From assembly GCF_000014565.1 (NCBI RefSeq), contig NC_008268.1, forward strand, positions 4,278,001 to 4,342,000: a DNA stretch of 64,000 bases, read 5' to 3'. This document shows, piece after piece, positions 54,462-63,564 of the stretch. The translations under genes and the position numbers were made by a program. Each line of letters begins with the position of its first letter. Position 1 is the stretch's first letter. Below the pieces are notes generated by a model. It was given only the letters and a program-made list of their open reading frames with translations, was not told the origin of the DNA and searched no databases. Source of the DNA: Rhodococcus jostii RHA1 (GTDB lineage: Bacteria; Actinomycetota; Actinomycetes; Mycobacteriales; Mycobacteriaceae).

Positions 54462-55354
54462 GCGGACTCCGCCTCGGCTTCCGCGGCCGTACGAACGGGA
54501 CGCTCGTTCGATCTGTCGCTACGGGCGTCCCGTTCGGCCGAAGCGGTGACCCCGGACTTCTCCCGGTCCAACTCGTAGATGACGTGGCGGACGTGGTCGG
54601 CGGCGTCGTCACCCTCGTACGCGCGGACGACGTCCTCGATGCCGCCCTGCTGCCGGATCCGACCGTGGTCGATCCACATGGCCGTGTCGCAGAGCTGGGC
54701 GAGGAATTCGTTGGAATGGCTGGCGAACACCAGGATGCCGGACCGCTCCACCAGCGCCTGCAGACGCACGCGCGCCTTCTTCATGAACTCCGCGTCGACG
54801 GCGCCGATGCCCTCGTCGAGCAGCAGGATCTCCGGGTCGATGCTGGTGACCACACCCATCGCGACGCGCACACGCATACCGGTGGAGTACGTGCGCAACG
54901 GCATCGACAGGTACTCGCCCAGCTCGGTGAACTCGGCGATCTCGTCCATCTTCGCGAGCATCTGCTTGCGGGTCTGCCCGAGGAACAATCCGCGGATGAT
55001 GATGTTCTCGTAGCCGGAGATCTCGGGGTCCATGCCCACACCGAGGTCGAAGACCGGGGCCACACGGCCGCGGATGCTCGCGCTGCCGCGGGTGGGTTCG
55101 TAGATGCCGGACAGCAGCCGCAGCAGCGTCGACTTGCCGGCGCCGTTGTGGCCGACCAGGCCGATCCGGTCGCCTTCCTTCAGCGACAGATTGATGTCGC
55201 GCAGGGCCTCGACCACGACGACGTCCGAGTTGTTGCGCCCGATCGACCCGCCGGCCTTGCCGAGGAACGCCTTCTTCAGAGACCGGGACTTGGCGTCGAA
55301 GATCGGGAAGTCGACGCAGGCGTCCCGCGTCTCGATACTCACATGCTCTGTCAT
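54458..55354 (-). CDS. wzt: Galactan exporter ATPase (Wzt)
   Basis: A 298-residue ABC ATPase of the polysaccharide-export class. Walker A GHNGAGKST (68-76), the signature YSTGMRVRVAM, Walker B ILLLDEGIGAVD and switch His in FASHSNEF. There is no long C-terminal carbohydrate-binding domain, as in the mycobacterial counterpart. With the permease upstream it flips lipid-linked galactan across the membrane. It lies 12 bp after the permease gene. Confidence 0.92.
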   Translation of the reverse strand: MTEHVSIETRDACVDFPIFDAKSRSLKKAFLGKAGGSIGRNNSDVVVVEALRDINLSLKEGDRIGLVGHNGAGKSTLLRLLSGIYEPTRGSASIRGRVAPVFDLGVGMDPEISGYENIIIRGLFLGQTRKQMLAKMDEIAEFTELGEYLSMPLRTYSTGMRVRVAMGVVTSIDPEILLLDEGIGAVDAEFMKKARVRLQALVERSGILVFASHSNEFLAQLCDTAMWIDHGRIRQQGGIEDVVRAYEGDDAADHVRHVIYELDREKSGVTASAERDARSDRSNERPVRTAAEAEAESA

Positions 55355-55366
55355 TACTTCAGACCC

Positions 55367-56245
55367 CTAAACCCAGTAGGGCACACGGGCCCGGTACTTG
55401 CGAAGCGCGAGGATGGCGGCGGCCCACCCGACGACGGTGATGGCCAGCACGATGTACCAGTGGTACGCCTGCTGATCCTGACCGATCATGGGCGCGCGCA
55501 CGATGTCGAGGTAGTGGAACAGCGGGTTCAGCTCGGCGAGCTTGACGCGCTCGGCGGCCTGTCCACCCTGCGCCTCGAGGCTCTGCGTCGTCCACATGAT
55601 CGGTGTCAGCACGAACAGCAGCAGCGTCATGCTGCCGAGGATCGGCGCGATGTCCCGGTACCGGGTGGAGAAGATGCCGAACATGATCGACACCCACGCC
55701 GCGTTGACGACGATCAGCGCGATCGCCGGAATCGCGGCCAGCGACATCCAGGTCAGGTGCCGCCACACGCCGAACGCGAACAGCATGATCACGTAGATCA
55801 CCAGGTTGTGGGCGAACAGCAGCAGCTGCCGCCACACCAGCCGGTAGACGTGGACGCTCAGCGCCGACGGCAGCTGTTTGATCAGCCCCTCGTTGGCGAT
55901 GAACACCTCGGATCCCTCGAGGATGCTCGCGCTGATCAGGTTCCAGACGATCAGACCCACGGTGACGTACGGCAGGAACTCGTCCAGCGGGATGTCGAGC
56001 AGGGCGGAGTACAGGATGCCCATCGCCGCGGCCTGCACGCCGGTCGCGATCGTGATCCAGAACGGGCCGATCACCGACCGGCGGTAGCGCTGCTTGATGT
56101 CCTGCCAGCCGAGGCTCAGCCACAGCTCGCGCTGAGCGAAGCCGTCCCTGAGGTCCTTGAACGCGCGACGGAAGGTCTGCGAGTCGGACGCCGGGAGCGG
56201 GCCGCCTGCGGCCTCGGTTTCGATAGCGGATGCTGACACGGGCAC
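55367..56245 (-). CDS. wzm: Galactan exporter permease (Wzm)
   Basis: A 292-residue ABC-2-type permease with six helices after a cytoplasmic N-terminus (about 1-55, with LWLSLGWQDIKQRYRRSVIGPFW preceding the first helix). It is the first gene of wzm-wzt-glfT1. Family features include ISASILEGSEVFIANEGLIKQLP and ALTPIMW-like LTPIMWTTQSL. The start is GTG 56245. Confidence 0.92.
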   Translation of the reverse strand: MPVSASAIETEAAGGPLPASDSQTFRRAFKDLRDGFAQRELWLSLGWQDIKQRYRRSVIGPFWITIATGVQAAAMGILYSALLDIPLDEFLPYVTVGLIVWNLISASILEGSEVFIANEGLIKQLPSALSVHVYRLVWRQLLLFAHNLVIYVIMLFAFGVWRHLTWMSLAAIPAIALIVVNAAWVSIMFGIFSTRYRDIAPILGSMTLLLFVLTPIMWTTQSLEAQGGQAAERVKLAELNPLFHYLDIVRAPMIGQDQQAYHWYIVLAITVVGWAAAILALRKYRARVPYWV

Positions 56246-56287
56246 CGAGCCTACCGGGAGTCGAGTTCCATGCTGTTTCGCCCGTTG

Positions 56288-56872
56288 CTACAGGTACTGG
56301 CCGGTACCGCTCGACTGCGACCCCGGATCGGGATTGTGCGCCCCGTGCGGGTTGCCCATGCTGATGCCCGGAGGTAGTGCTCCCTGACGCATCTGTTCGA
56401 GCTGGGAGCGGGCCGCCATCTGCTGAGCGAACAGGGCCGTCTGGATGCCGTGGAACAGTCCTTCGAGCCACCCGACCAGCTGCGCCTGCGCGATGCGGAG
56501 TTCGGCGTCGGTGGGGACGGTGTCGTCGGTGAAGGGCAGGGTGAGGCGTTCGAGCTCGTCGCGCAGTTCGGGGGCGAGGCCCTGCTCGAGCTCGTGGATC
56601 GACGACTTGTGGATCTCCTTCAGCCGGTTGCGGCTGGCGTCGTCGAGCGGTGCGGCGCGCACTTCCTCGAGGAGCTGCTTGATCATCGTGCCGATGCGCA
56701 TGACCTTGGCCGGCTGCTCCACCATGTCGGCCACCGACTCCGTGCCGTTGGCGTTCGCGTCCGCGGCGGATTCGGAGCCCTCGGGCTTGGTCTCGGCCTC
56801 GGCGACGGGGATGGCCATGGGCTGACCGTCGGGGCCGATCACAACGACGTGTTCATTCTCCGAGTTCGTCAT
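56288..56872 (-). CDS. bpa: Bacterial proteasome activator Bpa
   Basis: A 194-residue ATP-independent ring activator of the 20S proteasome (Rv3780 family, DUF2587). A disordered acidic N-terminus (about 1-50) precedes the four-helix core ([58 protein letters not shown]). The Gly/Pro-rich tail ends in GQYL, the gate-opening motif that docks in proteasome pockets. ATG 56872 follows GGAGGC. In M. tuberculosis the gene also neighbours the Rv3781-Rv3783 galactan module. Confidence 0.94.
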   Translation of the reverse strand: MTNSENEHVVVIGPDGQPMAIPVAEAETKPEGSESAADANANGTESVADMVEQPAKVMRIGTMIKQLLEEVRAAPLDDASRNRLKEIHKSSIHELEQGLAPELRDELERLTLPFTDDTVPTDAELRIAQAQLVGWLEGLFHGIQTALFAQQMAARSQLEQMRQGALPPGISMGNPHGAHNPDPGSQSSGTGQYL

Positions 56873-57005
56873 GCCTCCATCTTGGCTGTTCCCGCTCGGC
56901 AGTGCGAAGGTGCGTCCGATTTGGGCCCATTCCACCTTTGTTGCACTCCACAACAATCGATGGCTGGCTTCGACCGTATTGACTTGGGGTCTTAGAGTGT
57001 CGGGC

Positions 57006-58208
57006 ATGGCTTACGACGTTGCCCGCGTTCGGGGACTCATCCCCTCACTCGGCGACGGTTGGATCCATCTCGATCCGCAGGCCGGCATGCAGATTCCCGA
57101 CGCGGTGTCGCGCACTGTCTCCACGGCCTTCCGGGCGTCTGCCTCTTCGTCGACCGGGCGACATGTGTCCAGTCGGCGCAGTGCGGCGGTACTCGATGCG
57201 GCCCGAGCAGCCGTCGCCGACCTGGTCGGAGGCGATCCCGCCGGGGTCGTGCTCGGACCCGACCGATCCGTTCTCCTCGCCTGGCTGGCGGAGTCGCTGA
57301 GCACGCGACTCGGCCTCGGTACCGGGCTGGTGCTCTCCCGCCTCGACGAGGAAGCGAACGTCGCGCCCTGGCTCAGAGTCGCCAGCCGCTACGGCGCCCA
57401 GGTGCGGTGGGCGGAGGTCGAGATCGAGACGTGCGAACTTCCCAGCTGGCAGTTCCAGGACCTCATCACCACCACGACGCGCCTCGTCGCACTCACCGCC
57501 GCATCCCCGATCGTCGGATCGGCGCCCGACGTCCGCGTCGCCTCGGACCGCGTCCACGAAGTCGGGGGACTGATGGTCGTCGACGCGATCGGCGCGGCCC
57601 CCTACGCGCACGTCGACATCAACGAACTCGGAGCGGACGTCGTCGCCGTCGGCGCCACCTCCTGGGGCGGGCCGCAGGTCGGGGCACTCGTCTTCCGCGA
57701 CCCCACCCTCCTCGACCGCATCCCCGCCGTGTCGCTCAACCCGTATGCGCGGGGTGTCGAACGTCTCGAGGTCGGGGTGCACCAGTTCGCGCTCCTCGCC
57801 GGCCTCACCACGTCGATCGACTTCCTCGCGAACCTCGACGAATCGGCCACCGGTTCCCGGCGTCAGAAACTCGAGACGTCCATCAGCTCGCTGCAGAATT
57901 ACCAGGACACCCTGTTCGACCACCTCATGTCCTCGCTGAAGCGGCTGCCGCAGGTCATGGTCATCGGGCGCTCGCCCAGCCGGGTTCCGACGCTCAGCTT
58001 CACCGTCGCCGGAGTCTCGGCCGACAAGGTCGCGTCGCACCTCGCCGACAAGCGCATCGCCACCGTCAGCGGCGTCCACGGCGGCTCCCGGCTGCTCGAC
58101 GCGCTCGGCGTCAACGACGAGGGCGGCGCCGTCACCATCGGTCTCGCGCCGTACACCACCCGTCACGAGATCGACCAGCTCGTGAACGAGCTCGCCACCC
58201 TGGGCTGA
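57006..58208 (+). CDS. Cysteine-desulfurase-fold protein lacking the PLP lysine
   Basis: A 400-residue class V aminotransferase-fold protein (TIGR01976/Rv3778c-like). It keeps the fold's landmarks: [20 protein letters not shown], the PLP-ring Asp193 in [15 protein letters not shown] and a WGGPQVGAL loop at 220-228. Where family members have HK before the GP loop, this one has GATSWGGP; no lysine occurs anywhere in the first 300 residues, so a Schiff-base lysine is absent. It may be a non-enzymatic or non-PLP relative. ATG 57006 is chosen. It is divergent from bpa. Confidence 0.82.
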   Translation: MAYDVARVRGLIPSLGDGWIHLDPQAGMQIPDAVSRTVSTAFRASASSSTGRHVSSRRSAAVLDAARAAVADLVGGDPAGVVLGPDRSVLLAWLAESLSTRLGLGTGLVLSRLDEEANVAPWLRVASRYGAQVRWAEVEIETCELPSWQFQDLITTTTRLVALTAASPIVGSAPDVRVASDRVHEVGGLMVVDAIGAAPYAHVDINELGADVVAVGATSWGGPQVGALVFRDPTLLDRIPAVSLNPYARGVERLEVGVHQFALLAGLTTSIDFLANLDESATGSRRQKLETSISSLQNYQDTLFDHLMSSLKRLPQVMVIGRSPSRVPTLSFTVAGVSADKVASHLADKRIATVSGVHGGSRLLDALGVNDEGGAVTIGLAPYTTRHEIDQLVNELATLG

Positions 58209-58251
58209 GCCGGTCGCCGGCTTTGCCCGCTGCGCGCCCGCTGCCCCGCCG

Positions 58252-58302
58252 CGCCCAATGTGACATTCGTTCCGTTGGAGTGGACGAATGTCACATCGGG
58301 CG
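58252..58302. repeat. Large palindrome between convergent genes
   Basis: The 19-nt arms CGCCCAATGTGACATTCGT (58252-58270) and ACGAATGTCACATCGGGCG (58284-58302) pair at 18 of 19 positions around a 13-nt loop. It lies between the convergent desulfurase-fold and quinone-oxidoreductase genes, so it can terminate both. The sequence looks like a dispersed repeat and not a one-off terminator. Confidence 0.75.
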
Positions 58303-58323
58303 ACGACGGCAGCAGGCAGACCG

Positions 58324-59319
58324 TCAGTTCCGCGGGATCGTCAGGATCACCTTGCCGACGGTGTCCGCCGAGTCCAGCAGTTCGTGCCCGCGCGGAGCCT
58401 CGGTGATGGGCAGTTCCGCCGCGACGATGGGATGGACCGCGCCCTCCGCGATCAGCGGCCACAGCCGCTTGCGGACGTCGGCGACGATGTCGGCCTTGCC
58501 CTCGTGTCCCGACTCGGCCCGCCCCCGCAGTCCGGCCGCCGTCACGTGGCCGCGCTTGGACAGCAACTTGCCGAGGTCCAGTTCACCCTTGCGGCCGCCC
58601 TGCATGCCGATGACGACGAGCCGGCCGTCGGCGGCGAGCACGTCGACGTTGCGGTCGAGGTACGAGCCACCCATGTTGTCGAGGATCACATCGGCGCCGT
58701 GACCGTCGGTCGCCTTGCGGATCTCGTCGACGAAATCGGCTTCGCGGTAGTTGACGAGGATGTCGGCGCCGAGTTCGCGGCAGCGCGCCAGCTTCTCCTC
58801 GGAGCCGGCGGTGACGGCCACGCGGGCCCCCAGCGCGACGCCCACCTGGATGGCGTGGGTGCCGATGCCGCCGCCACCGCCGTGCACCAGCAGCACGTCA
58901 CCGCGGGACAGTCCGGCGCCCATCACGACGTTCGACCACACCGTGCACGCGACCTCCGGCAGTGACGCGGCGACGAGCAGGTCCACCCCTTCGGGCAGCG
59001 GGAGAAGCTGCGACGCGGGGACGGCCACCTTCTCCGCATATCCGCCGCCGGCGAGCAGCGCGCACACCTGGTCGCCGACGGACCACCCCGACACTCCCTC
59101 GCCGAGTTCGGCGATCGTGCCGGAACATTCGAGCCCGAGGACGTCGCTGGCTCCAGGTGGCGGGGGATAGAACCCCTGACGCTGCAACAGGTCGGCGCGG
59201 TTGACGGCCGTCGCGGCTACGTCGAGGAGAACGTGACCGGGTGGGAGTTCCGGGTCCGGCTGCTCCGCCCACTTCATGACTTCGGGGCCGCCCGGTTGAT
59301 CGATCGTGATCGCATACAT
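58324..59319 (-). CDS. NAD(P)H:quinone oxidoreductase (zeta-crystallin type)
   Basis: A 331-residue medium-chain dehydrogenase without zinc ligands. MYAITIDQPGGPEVMKW start, VNRADLLQRQGFYPPPPGASDVLGLECSGTI, the nucleotide motif VHGGGGGIGTHAIQVGVALGARV (about 147-169) and the ILDNMGGSYLDRN region are typical of the PIG3/QOR group. It reduces quinones or related electrophiles. ATG 59319 is chosen over longer frames. It is divergent from a marR gene, which may repress it. Confidence 0.9.
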   Translation of the reverse strand: MYAITIDQPGGPEVMKWAEQPDPELPPGHVLLDVAATAVNRADLLQRQGFYPPPPGASDVLGLECSGTIAELGEGVSGWSVGDQVCALLAGGGYAEKVAVPASQLLPLPEGVDLLVAASLPEVACTVWSNVVMGAGLSRGDVLLVHGGGGGIGTHAIQVGVALGARVAVTAGSEEKLARCRELGADILVNYREADFVDEIRKATDGHGADVILDNMGGSYLDRNVDVLAADGRLVVIGMQGGRKGELDLGKLLSKRGHVTAAGLRGRAESGHEGKADIVADVRKRLWPLIAEGAVHPIVAAELPITEAPRGHELLDSADTVGKVILTIPRN

Positions 59320-59402
59320 GGGGACGACGCTAGCGAAATGCGTCGGCGCCCGGTGGATGTGAGCGATTACAGCGGTCCCTCGGCATTCCCGGGACCGCAC
59401 GC

Positions 59403-59414
59403 TACTGGAAAGTA
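59403..59414. promoter_or_regulatory. Candidate MarR operator
   Basis: TACTGGAAAGTA has perfect TACT/AGTA arms around a 4-nt centre in the divergent gap between the quinone oxidoreductase and marR genes, 26 bp before marR. Short arms make this tentative. Confidence 0.35.
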
Positions 59415-59440
59415 ATGTCGCACTACTAGACTGTGAACCT

Positions 59441-59923
59441 GTGACAGCAGAAACCTCCGACGCCGAAGCCGCGACCAACTGGTTGACCCCGGCCGAGATG
59501 CGCGCCTGGCGCGGGTACATGGACGGCAACCAGCGGCTGATGGACGTCCTCAACCGGGATCTGCAGGAGAAACACGATCTGTCCCTCGCGGATTACCGCA
59601 TTCTGGTGATGCTGTCCGAGTCGCCGGACGGTTCGCTGCGCATGAGCGACCTCGCGGACGGCGTCCTGTCCTCCCGCAGCCGCCTCACCCACCAGATCCG
59701 GCGGATGGAAGCGCAGGGCATGGTCACCCGCGACACGTGCCTCGAAGATGGCCGCGGGGTGCTCGCCGTCATCACCGACGAAGGTCGCGCCCGGCTGGCC
59801 GAAGCGGCCCCCACCCATGTGGCCGGGGTGCGGAGCAACCTCGTCGATCTGCTCACCAAGTCTCAGTTGAAGGTTCTCGCCGAGGTGTTCGAACGCGTCG
59901 ACAAGGCCATCGGCGACCGCTGA
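59441..59923 (+). CDS. MarR-family regulator
   Basis: A 160-residue winged-helix regulator. LADYRILVMLSESPDGSLRMSDLADGVLSSRSRLTHQIRRMEAQGMVTRDTCLEDGRGVLAVITDEGRARL (about 46-120) covers the wing and recognition helix; flanking helices form the dimer interface. The start is GTG 59441. The divergent quinone oxidoreductase is a likely target, as MarR proteins often respond to phenolics and quinones. Confidence 0.87.
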   Translation: MTAETSDAEAATNWLTPAEMRAWRGYMDGNQRLMDVLNRDLQEKHDLSLADYRILVMLSESPDGSLRMSDLADGVLSSRSRLTHQIRRMEAQGMVTRDTCLEDGRGVLAVITDEGRARLAEAAPTHVAGVRSNLVDLLTKSQLKVLAEVFERVDKAIGDR

Positions 59924-59965
59924 CCGGTTGCCCGCCGACGCCTCTCTACCGATAAGATCGCCCAC

Positions 59966-60053
59966 GGAAGCGTGGCAGAGCGGCCGAATGCACTCGCCTT
60001 GAAAGCGAGCGTCGTGAAAGCGACCGGGGGTTCAAATCCCTCCGCTTCCGCCA
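59966..60053 (+). tRNA. tRNA-Ser (anticodon UGA)
   Basis: The acceptor arms GGAAGCG (59966-59972) and CGCTTCC (60043-60049) pair, with discriminator G and an encoded CCA (60051-60053). The anticodon stem CTCGC/GCGAG encloses CTTGAAA, giving anticodon TGA. The extra arm (GTCGTGAAAGCGAC) is long, as in class II serine tRNAs, and the T arm is GGGGGTTCAAATCCCTC. A terminator hairpin follows at 60063. Confidence 0.97.
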
Positions 60054-60062
60054 ACGACCGGC

Positions 60063-60094
60063 AGCCCTGATCTGGTTTCTTCCAGGTCAGGGCT
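60063..60094 (+). terminator. Terminator after tRNA-Ser
   Basis: AGCCCTGATCTGG and CCAGGTCAGGGCT pair over 13 positions with one mismatch around a 6-nt TTTCTT loop, beginning 10 bp after the tRNA and followed by a pyrimidine-rich tract. Confidence 0.8.
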
Positions 60095-60106
60095 GTTGTC
60101 CTCTCT

Positions 60107-60469
60107 CTACCTCGTCCGGGGTTTCGGCCGCTTCGGCGGCAGTGCGCCGATCTCGGCGATCGCGCGTTCCACCCACGGTGTGGCGCGGTCCGGGGTGTCG
60201 CGCCACCGGTCCGGCAGGGCCAGGTACTCGCGCAGCGGCTTTTCTCCCGGACCGAACGGGCCGACGCCGTCGGACGACGCCAGCTCGTCCCTCGCCTGCT
60301 CGGTCAGGAATCGCACCCCGACTTTCGGTCCGAGGAGTCCGGCGAACATGTTGCCGTTGACGAACGCGCCCAGGTTGCCGAACATCGGCTTCACCTCGAC
60401 GCCGGGGGTGTCGGGGATCAGCGACCGGAAGAACTGTTTGTCCTCCTCGGAGGGTCTGGGCATCTTCAC
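60107..60469 (-). CDS. TfoX N-terminal-domain family protein
   Basis: A 120-residue single-domain protein. The TfoX_N pattern is visible in VEVKPMFGNLGAFVNGNMFAGLLGPKVGVRFLTEQARDEL (about 24-63) and PLREYLALPDRWRD. No DNA-binding or competence role is established for such short actinobacterial members. It lies 3 bp after the VOC-protein gene on the same strand. Confidence 0.8.
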   Translation of the reverse strand: MKMPRPSEEDKQFFRSLIPDTPGVEVKPMFGNLGAFVNGNMFAGLLGPKVGVRFLTEQARDELASSDGVGPFGPGEKPLREYLALPDRWRDTPDRATPWVERAIAEIGALPPKRPKPRTR

Positions 60470-60472
60470 GGT

Positions 60473-61264
60473 CTACTGATCCTGACGTTCCTCGGGCGTC
60501 ATGATGCTGAAGATCGCGCCCTGCGGGTCGGTGACCGCGGCCATGCGACCGACGGTGGGGATGTCCATTGCTTCTTCGACGATCGTGCCGCCGAGTTCGA
60601 CGGCCTTCGCGGCGCTGGCGTCGACGTCCTCGACGGCGAAGTACACCCGCCAGTGGTTCGGGGTGCCGGGCTTCATCGGCTCACCGCATCCACCGACCTG
60701 GTCGTCGCCCACCTCCAACAGCGTGTAGGTGTACTCCGGTCCCATCGGCATCTTCGACGACGTGATCCCGAAGACGCTGTTGTAGAACGCGAGCGCCGTG
60801 TCGACGTCGTCGGTGTTCAGTTCGTTCCACAGGCAGGCGCCCGGGTCGCCGACGAGGGTGGCGCCGATGTGCTTGTTCGCCTGCCACAATCCGACGGCCG
60901 CCCCGGTGGGGTCGGTGACGAAGGACATGCGGCCCGCTTCCCCCACGTCGAACGCGGGCATCAGAACTTGGCCGCCCGCGCCGGGGACCTTCGCGACCGT
61001 CTCGTCGACGTCGTCGACGGCGATGTAGGTGTTCCAGTTCGCCGGCGCCCCGGCCGCTGCTGTATCGGGTTGTAGTGGCGCGATGGCGGCGACGTTCTCG
61101 CCGCGCACGGTGGCCATCGAGTAGACGGGGCCTTCGGGCATCGGCCGGTCGTCGTATTCCCAGCCGAGTAGTTCCGCATAGAACTTCTTGGCGGCGTCCT
61201 GATCGCTGGTTTGGAGGTCTACCCAGTCCGGTGTTCCCTGGGCGTATTCCGACTTGATGGGCAT
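60473..61264 (-). CDS. VOC-superfamily protein with two glyoxalase-like domains
   Basis: A 263-residue protein with two tandem betaalphabetabetabeta modules, about 8-120 ([32 protein letters not shown]) and about 130-255 ([32 protein letters not shown]). Metal residues cannot be assigned surely. This pattern is common in actinobacterial proteins related to a Streptomyces hydroxylase (27-kDa antigen type), but no substrate is known. Confidence 0.85.
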   Translation of the reverse strand: MPIKSEYAQGTPDWVDLQTSDQDAAKKFYAELLGWEYDDRPMPEGPVYSMATVRGENVAAIAPLQPDTAAAGAPANWNTYIAVDDVDETVAKVPGAGGQVLMPAFDVGEAGRMSFVTDPTGAAVGLWQANKHIGATLVGDPGACLWNELNTDDVDTALAFYNSVFGITSSKMPMGPEYTYTLLEVGDDQVGGCGEPMKPGTPNHWRVYFAVEDVDASAAKAVELGGTIVEEAMDIPTVGRMAAVTDPQGAIFSIMTPEERQDQ

Positions 61265-61289
61265 GACTGGACCTTTCCGTGTGAGGTGT

Positions 61290-62273
61290 CTAGGCCGCCG
61301 GGACGGGGCGGCGACCGGTGTAGGCGATGAGCCGGGTGACCGCGTCGCTGGTGTGCGGGGCGGGTACGGGGTCGTCGAACCCGACGACCTTCCTGCCTTC
61401 GGGCGTGATGATCTTGTGTGTCAGCGACAGCACGTATTCGGCGAGAGGCTCGGATACGGCCACCTCGCCTCCGATCGCGACTGCGAAATCCCAGGCGTGG
61501 ACCAGGAATTCGATCGAGAGGATGCCCGCGGCGACGGTGGCGGGAGGGTGGTTCGTCCCGATCGTCACCGTGCCGTCCAGGCCGCGACTGCGCCACGCCT
61601 CCAGCGCGGGTTGGGCGAGGTCGGCGATTCTGGCCTCGACGGGTTTGCCGGGGTCGTCCTCGAACGTCGCGCCCGCCGCGCCGCCGAGGGCCGTGATCGA
61701 ACCGACGAGGTGGTCGGCGAGCTGCGAGACGGTGAACTCGGCGCATGCCGTCTGCTTGGACATGTCGGCGGCCGTGACGTCGCGCAGGACACGTTGCACG
61801 ACGGCCAGTGTCGCCTCGGCACTGGACAGTTCGTCGAGTGGATCGGGCACGGCCGCCCACTCGTCGGGTCCGGCGTCGCTCTTCTGCGCGGCGGCGACGA
61901 GACGGTCGAGGTAATGGTTCCAGCCCTCCGCGTGGCGGACGGCCTGTTCGTCGGTGAGTCCGTCGTGCACGAGTCGCACCTCGGTTCCACCGGCCGTGGG
62001 GGTGAGCGTCACCGTCACGGTGGACGATCCCGGTGGGAGTTCGTCGTCACCTTCCCAGCCCCATGTGTACACCACCCGCTTGCCGGGCACGACCTCGCGG
62101 AACGTGCCCGCGGCCGAATGTCCGGGAACGACGGTCCACCGGTACTCGCCACCGGCCTGCAGGTCGACGCGGGCCGCGACGGTCTGCCAGCGCCGCAGGC
62201 GTTCCGGTCGGGTGACGAGGTCGAACGTGGCGTCCGGGTCGAGCGGGACGACGACGGTCTTGTCGAATGGCAT
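61290..62273 (-). CDS. AHSA1/SRPBCC - mycothiol-type DinB fusion protein
   Basis: A 327-residue two-domain protein. Residues about 1-140 are an AHSA1-like START domain ([42 protein letters not shown]). Residues about 165-327 are a DinB/maleylpyruvate-isomerase-like domain of the TIGR03086 type ([40 protein letters not shown]) whose His pattern suits a metal-dependent mycothiol transferase. The ATG overlaps the ArsR-type stop (TGATG), so the regulator and this protein are coupled. The fusion is unusual but seen in actinobacteria. Confidence 0.82.
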   Translation of the reverse strand: MPFDKTVVVPLDPDATFDLVTRPERLRRWQTVAARVDLQAGGEYRWTVVPGHSAAGTFREVVPGKRVVYTWGWEGDDELPPGSSTVTVTLTPTAGGTEVRLVHDGLTDEQAVRHAEGWNHYLDRLVAAAQKSDAGPDEWAAVPDPLDELSSAEATLAVVQRVLRDVTAADMSKQTACAEFTVSQLADHLVGSITALGGAAGATFEDDPGKPVEARIADLAQPALEAWRSRGLDGTVTIGTNHPPATVAAGILSIEFLVHAWDFAVAIGGEVAVSEPLAEYVLSLTHKIITPEGRKVVGFDDPVPAPHTSDAVTRLIAYTGRRPVPAA

Positions 62274-62587
62274 CAGCTGTCTCCTTTGGAAGCTGCTTCC
62301 TCGGTGGCGTCCGCGACGAGGCGGTCGAGTTCGTCGATCCAGAAGGAATCGAACAACGCGCGCAGTTGCGCGAGTCCCTGTGGGTCGAGCCGGTAGTACC
62401 TGAAGCGTCCGTCCTTGCGCGGAGTGACCAGCCCGGCCTCGGTGAGCACCCGGAGATGTTGCGATATCGCCGACCGGCTCGCGGGGAAGTGTGCGGCGAG
62501 ATTGTTGACGGTCTGTTCACCTGATGTCAGCAGTTGCACGAGGCGTCTCCGGGTGGGCTCAGCTGCGACTTCCAACTGATCGAGCAC
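62273..62587 (-). CDS. ArsR-family regulator
   Basis: A 104-residue winged-helix repressor: LEVAAEPTRRRLVQLLTSGEQTVNNLAAHFPASRSAISQHLRVLTEAGLVTPRKDGRFRYYRLDPQGLAQL. No metal-binding cysteines are present, as in SmtB-like proteins that pair with AHSA1 partners. GTG 62587 is preferred: the palindrome CGTTAGTC-GT-GACTAACG lies just upstream and would be inside the gene if an upstream ATG (62662) were used. Confidence 0.85.
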   Translation of the reverse strand: MLDQLEVAAEPTRRRLVQLLTSGEQTVNNLAAHFPASRSAISQHLRVLTEAGLVTPRKDGRFRYYRLDPQGLAQLRALFDSFWIDELDRLVADATEEAASKGDS

Positions 62588-62595
62588 GACCAATA

Positions 62596-62613
62596 CGTTA
62601 GTCGTGACTAACG
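62596..62613. promoter_or_regulatory. Candidate ArsR operator
   Basis: CGTTAGTC and GACTAACG are perfect inverted arms around GT. The site ends 9 bp upstream of the ArsR-type start codon, consistent with autorepression; the divergent gene at 62682 could share it. Confidence 0.6.
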
Positions 62614-62681
62614 CGTTGTGCAATGGATCTCGCCGCAGCGGTCGTGAGGTGGGAGAATTCATGGCGACGAGGGAGTGAGAA

Positions 62682-63314
62682 ATGACAACGTCAAGCCCCT
62701 GGCCCACGATTCACGACGAACGCCGCGCACTGGTGGACGACCTCGAACCGCTGACCGACACACAGTGGTCGACGCCCTCGCTCTGCGAGCGGTGGACCGT
62801 GCGGGACGTGTTCGCGCACATCACGGCGACGGAGAAGATGACGCCGCCGAAGTTCGTCGGAAAACTCGTCGGGTCGGGATTCCGGATCAACACCATGTTC
62901 GAGAAGGACATCGCACACGAAGAGGAAGGAACACCGGCGGAGTCACTCGACGAGTTCCGGGCGCACATGGGTGACTCCACGCATCCGCCCGGCCCGATCG
63001 ACGCCATGCTGGGCGAGATCATCGTCCACGCCGAGGACATCCGCCGACCGCTCGGCATCGCACACGAGTACCCGATGGACGCGGTCGTCCGCGTCGCCGA
63101 CTTCTACAAGGACTCGAACCTGCTGATCGGGTCGAAGTCCCGGGTCGCGGGGCTGACGCTGCGGGCGACCGACACCGACTGGTCCACCGGATCGGGGCCC
63201 GAGGTCTCCGGCCCGATGTTGGCGCTCGTGCTGGCGATGACGGGTCGCCGTGCCGCGCTCGACGAACTCAGTGGCGACGGTCTCGACCAGCTGAAGTCCG
63301 CCCTGTCCAAGTAA
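62682..63314 (+). CDS. Mycothiol-dependent maleylpyruvate-isomerase-type DinB protein
   Basis: A 210-residue four-helix DinB-like protein of the TIGR03083 group. LCERWTVRDVFAHITATEK (about 34-52) has the first His, and LGEIIVHAEDIRRPLGIAHEYP (about 109-130) has others, matching the metal triad. These proteins often act as mycothiol S-transferases. ATG 62682; it is divergent from the ArsR pair by 94 bp and may share its operator. Confidence 0.85.
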   Translation: MTTSSPWPTIHDERRALVDDLEPLTDTQWSTPSLCERWTVRDVFAHITATEKMTPPKFVGKLVGSGFRINTMFEKDIAHEEEGTPAESLDEFRAHMGDSTHPPGPIDAMLGEIIVHAEDIRRPLGIAHEYPMDAVVRVADFYKDSNLLIGSKSRVAGLTLRATDTDWSTGSGPEVSGPMLALVLAMTGRRAALDELSGDGLDQLKSALSK

Positions 63315-63343
63315 CGGCAAGGCATCCACACACACCCCTTCTG

Positions 63344-63385
63344 CGTAGCCGCACTCGTATCAGGCCCGGAAGGGGTGCGGCTGCG
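63344..63385 (+). terminator. Possible terminator after the DinB-like gene
   Basis: CGTAGCCGCAC (63344-63354) and GTGCGGCTGCG (63375-63385) form an 11-bp stem with one G-T pair and a 20-nt loop, 29 bp after the stop. An overlapping alternative stem, ACCCCTT with AAGGGGT, also exists, so switching is possible. Confidence 0.5.
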
Positions 63386-63499
63386 TGAAACGGGTGCGTC
63401 TGCCGAGGCGGATGAGCCGGGACGACCGGCGGCGGACCGTGATGACTACAACCCGATCACGCCGGAGCACACAGCTGTCACAAAACCTCTAAGCTCTTG

Positions 63500-63528
63500 T
63501 TGACCGGACGCATTTTGTACTGTGCAAT
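63500..63528 (+). promoter_or_regulatory. Possible promoter of the mycolyltransferase gene
   Basis: TTGACC (63500-63505) and TGCAAT (63523-63528) are separated by 17 bp and lie 36 bp before the start codon. The -35 is good and the -10 is moderate. No experimental start is known. Confidence 0.35.
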
Positions 63529-63564
63529 CGGGGTCCACACAGTCCGGGGAAGAGGGATTTCTTT

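Noticed and set aside
63518..63523. TACTGT as the -10 of the mycolyltransferase promoter
   Set aside because: It is only 12 bp from the TTGACC box; TGCAAT with 17-bp spacing fits better.
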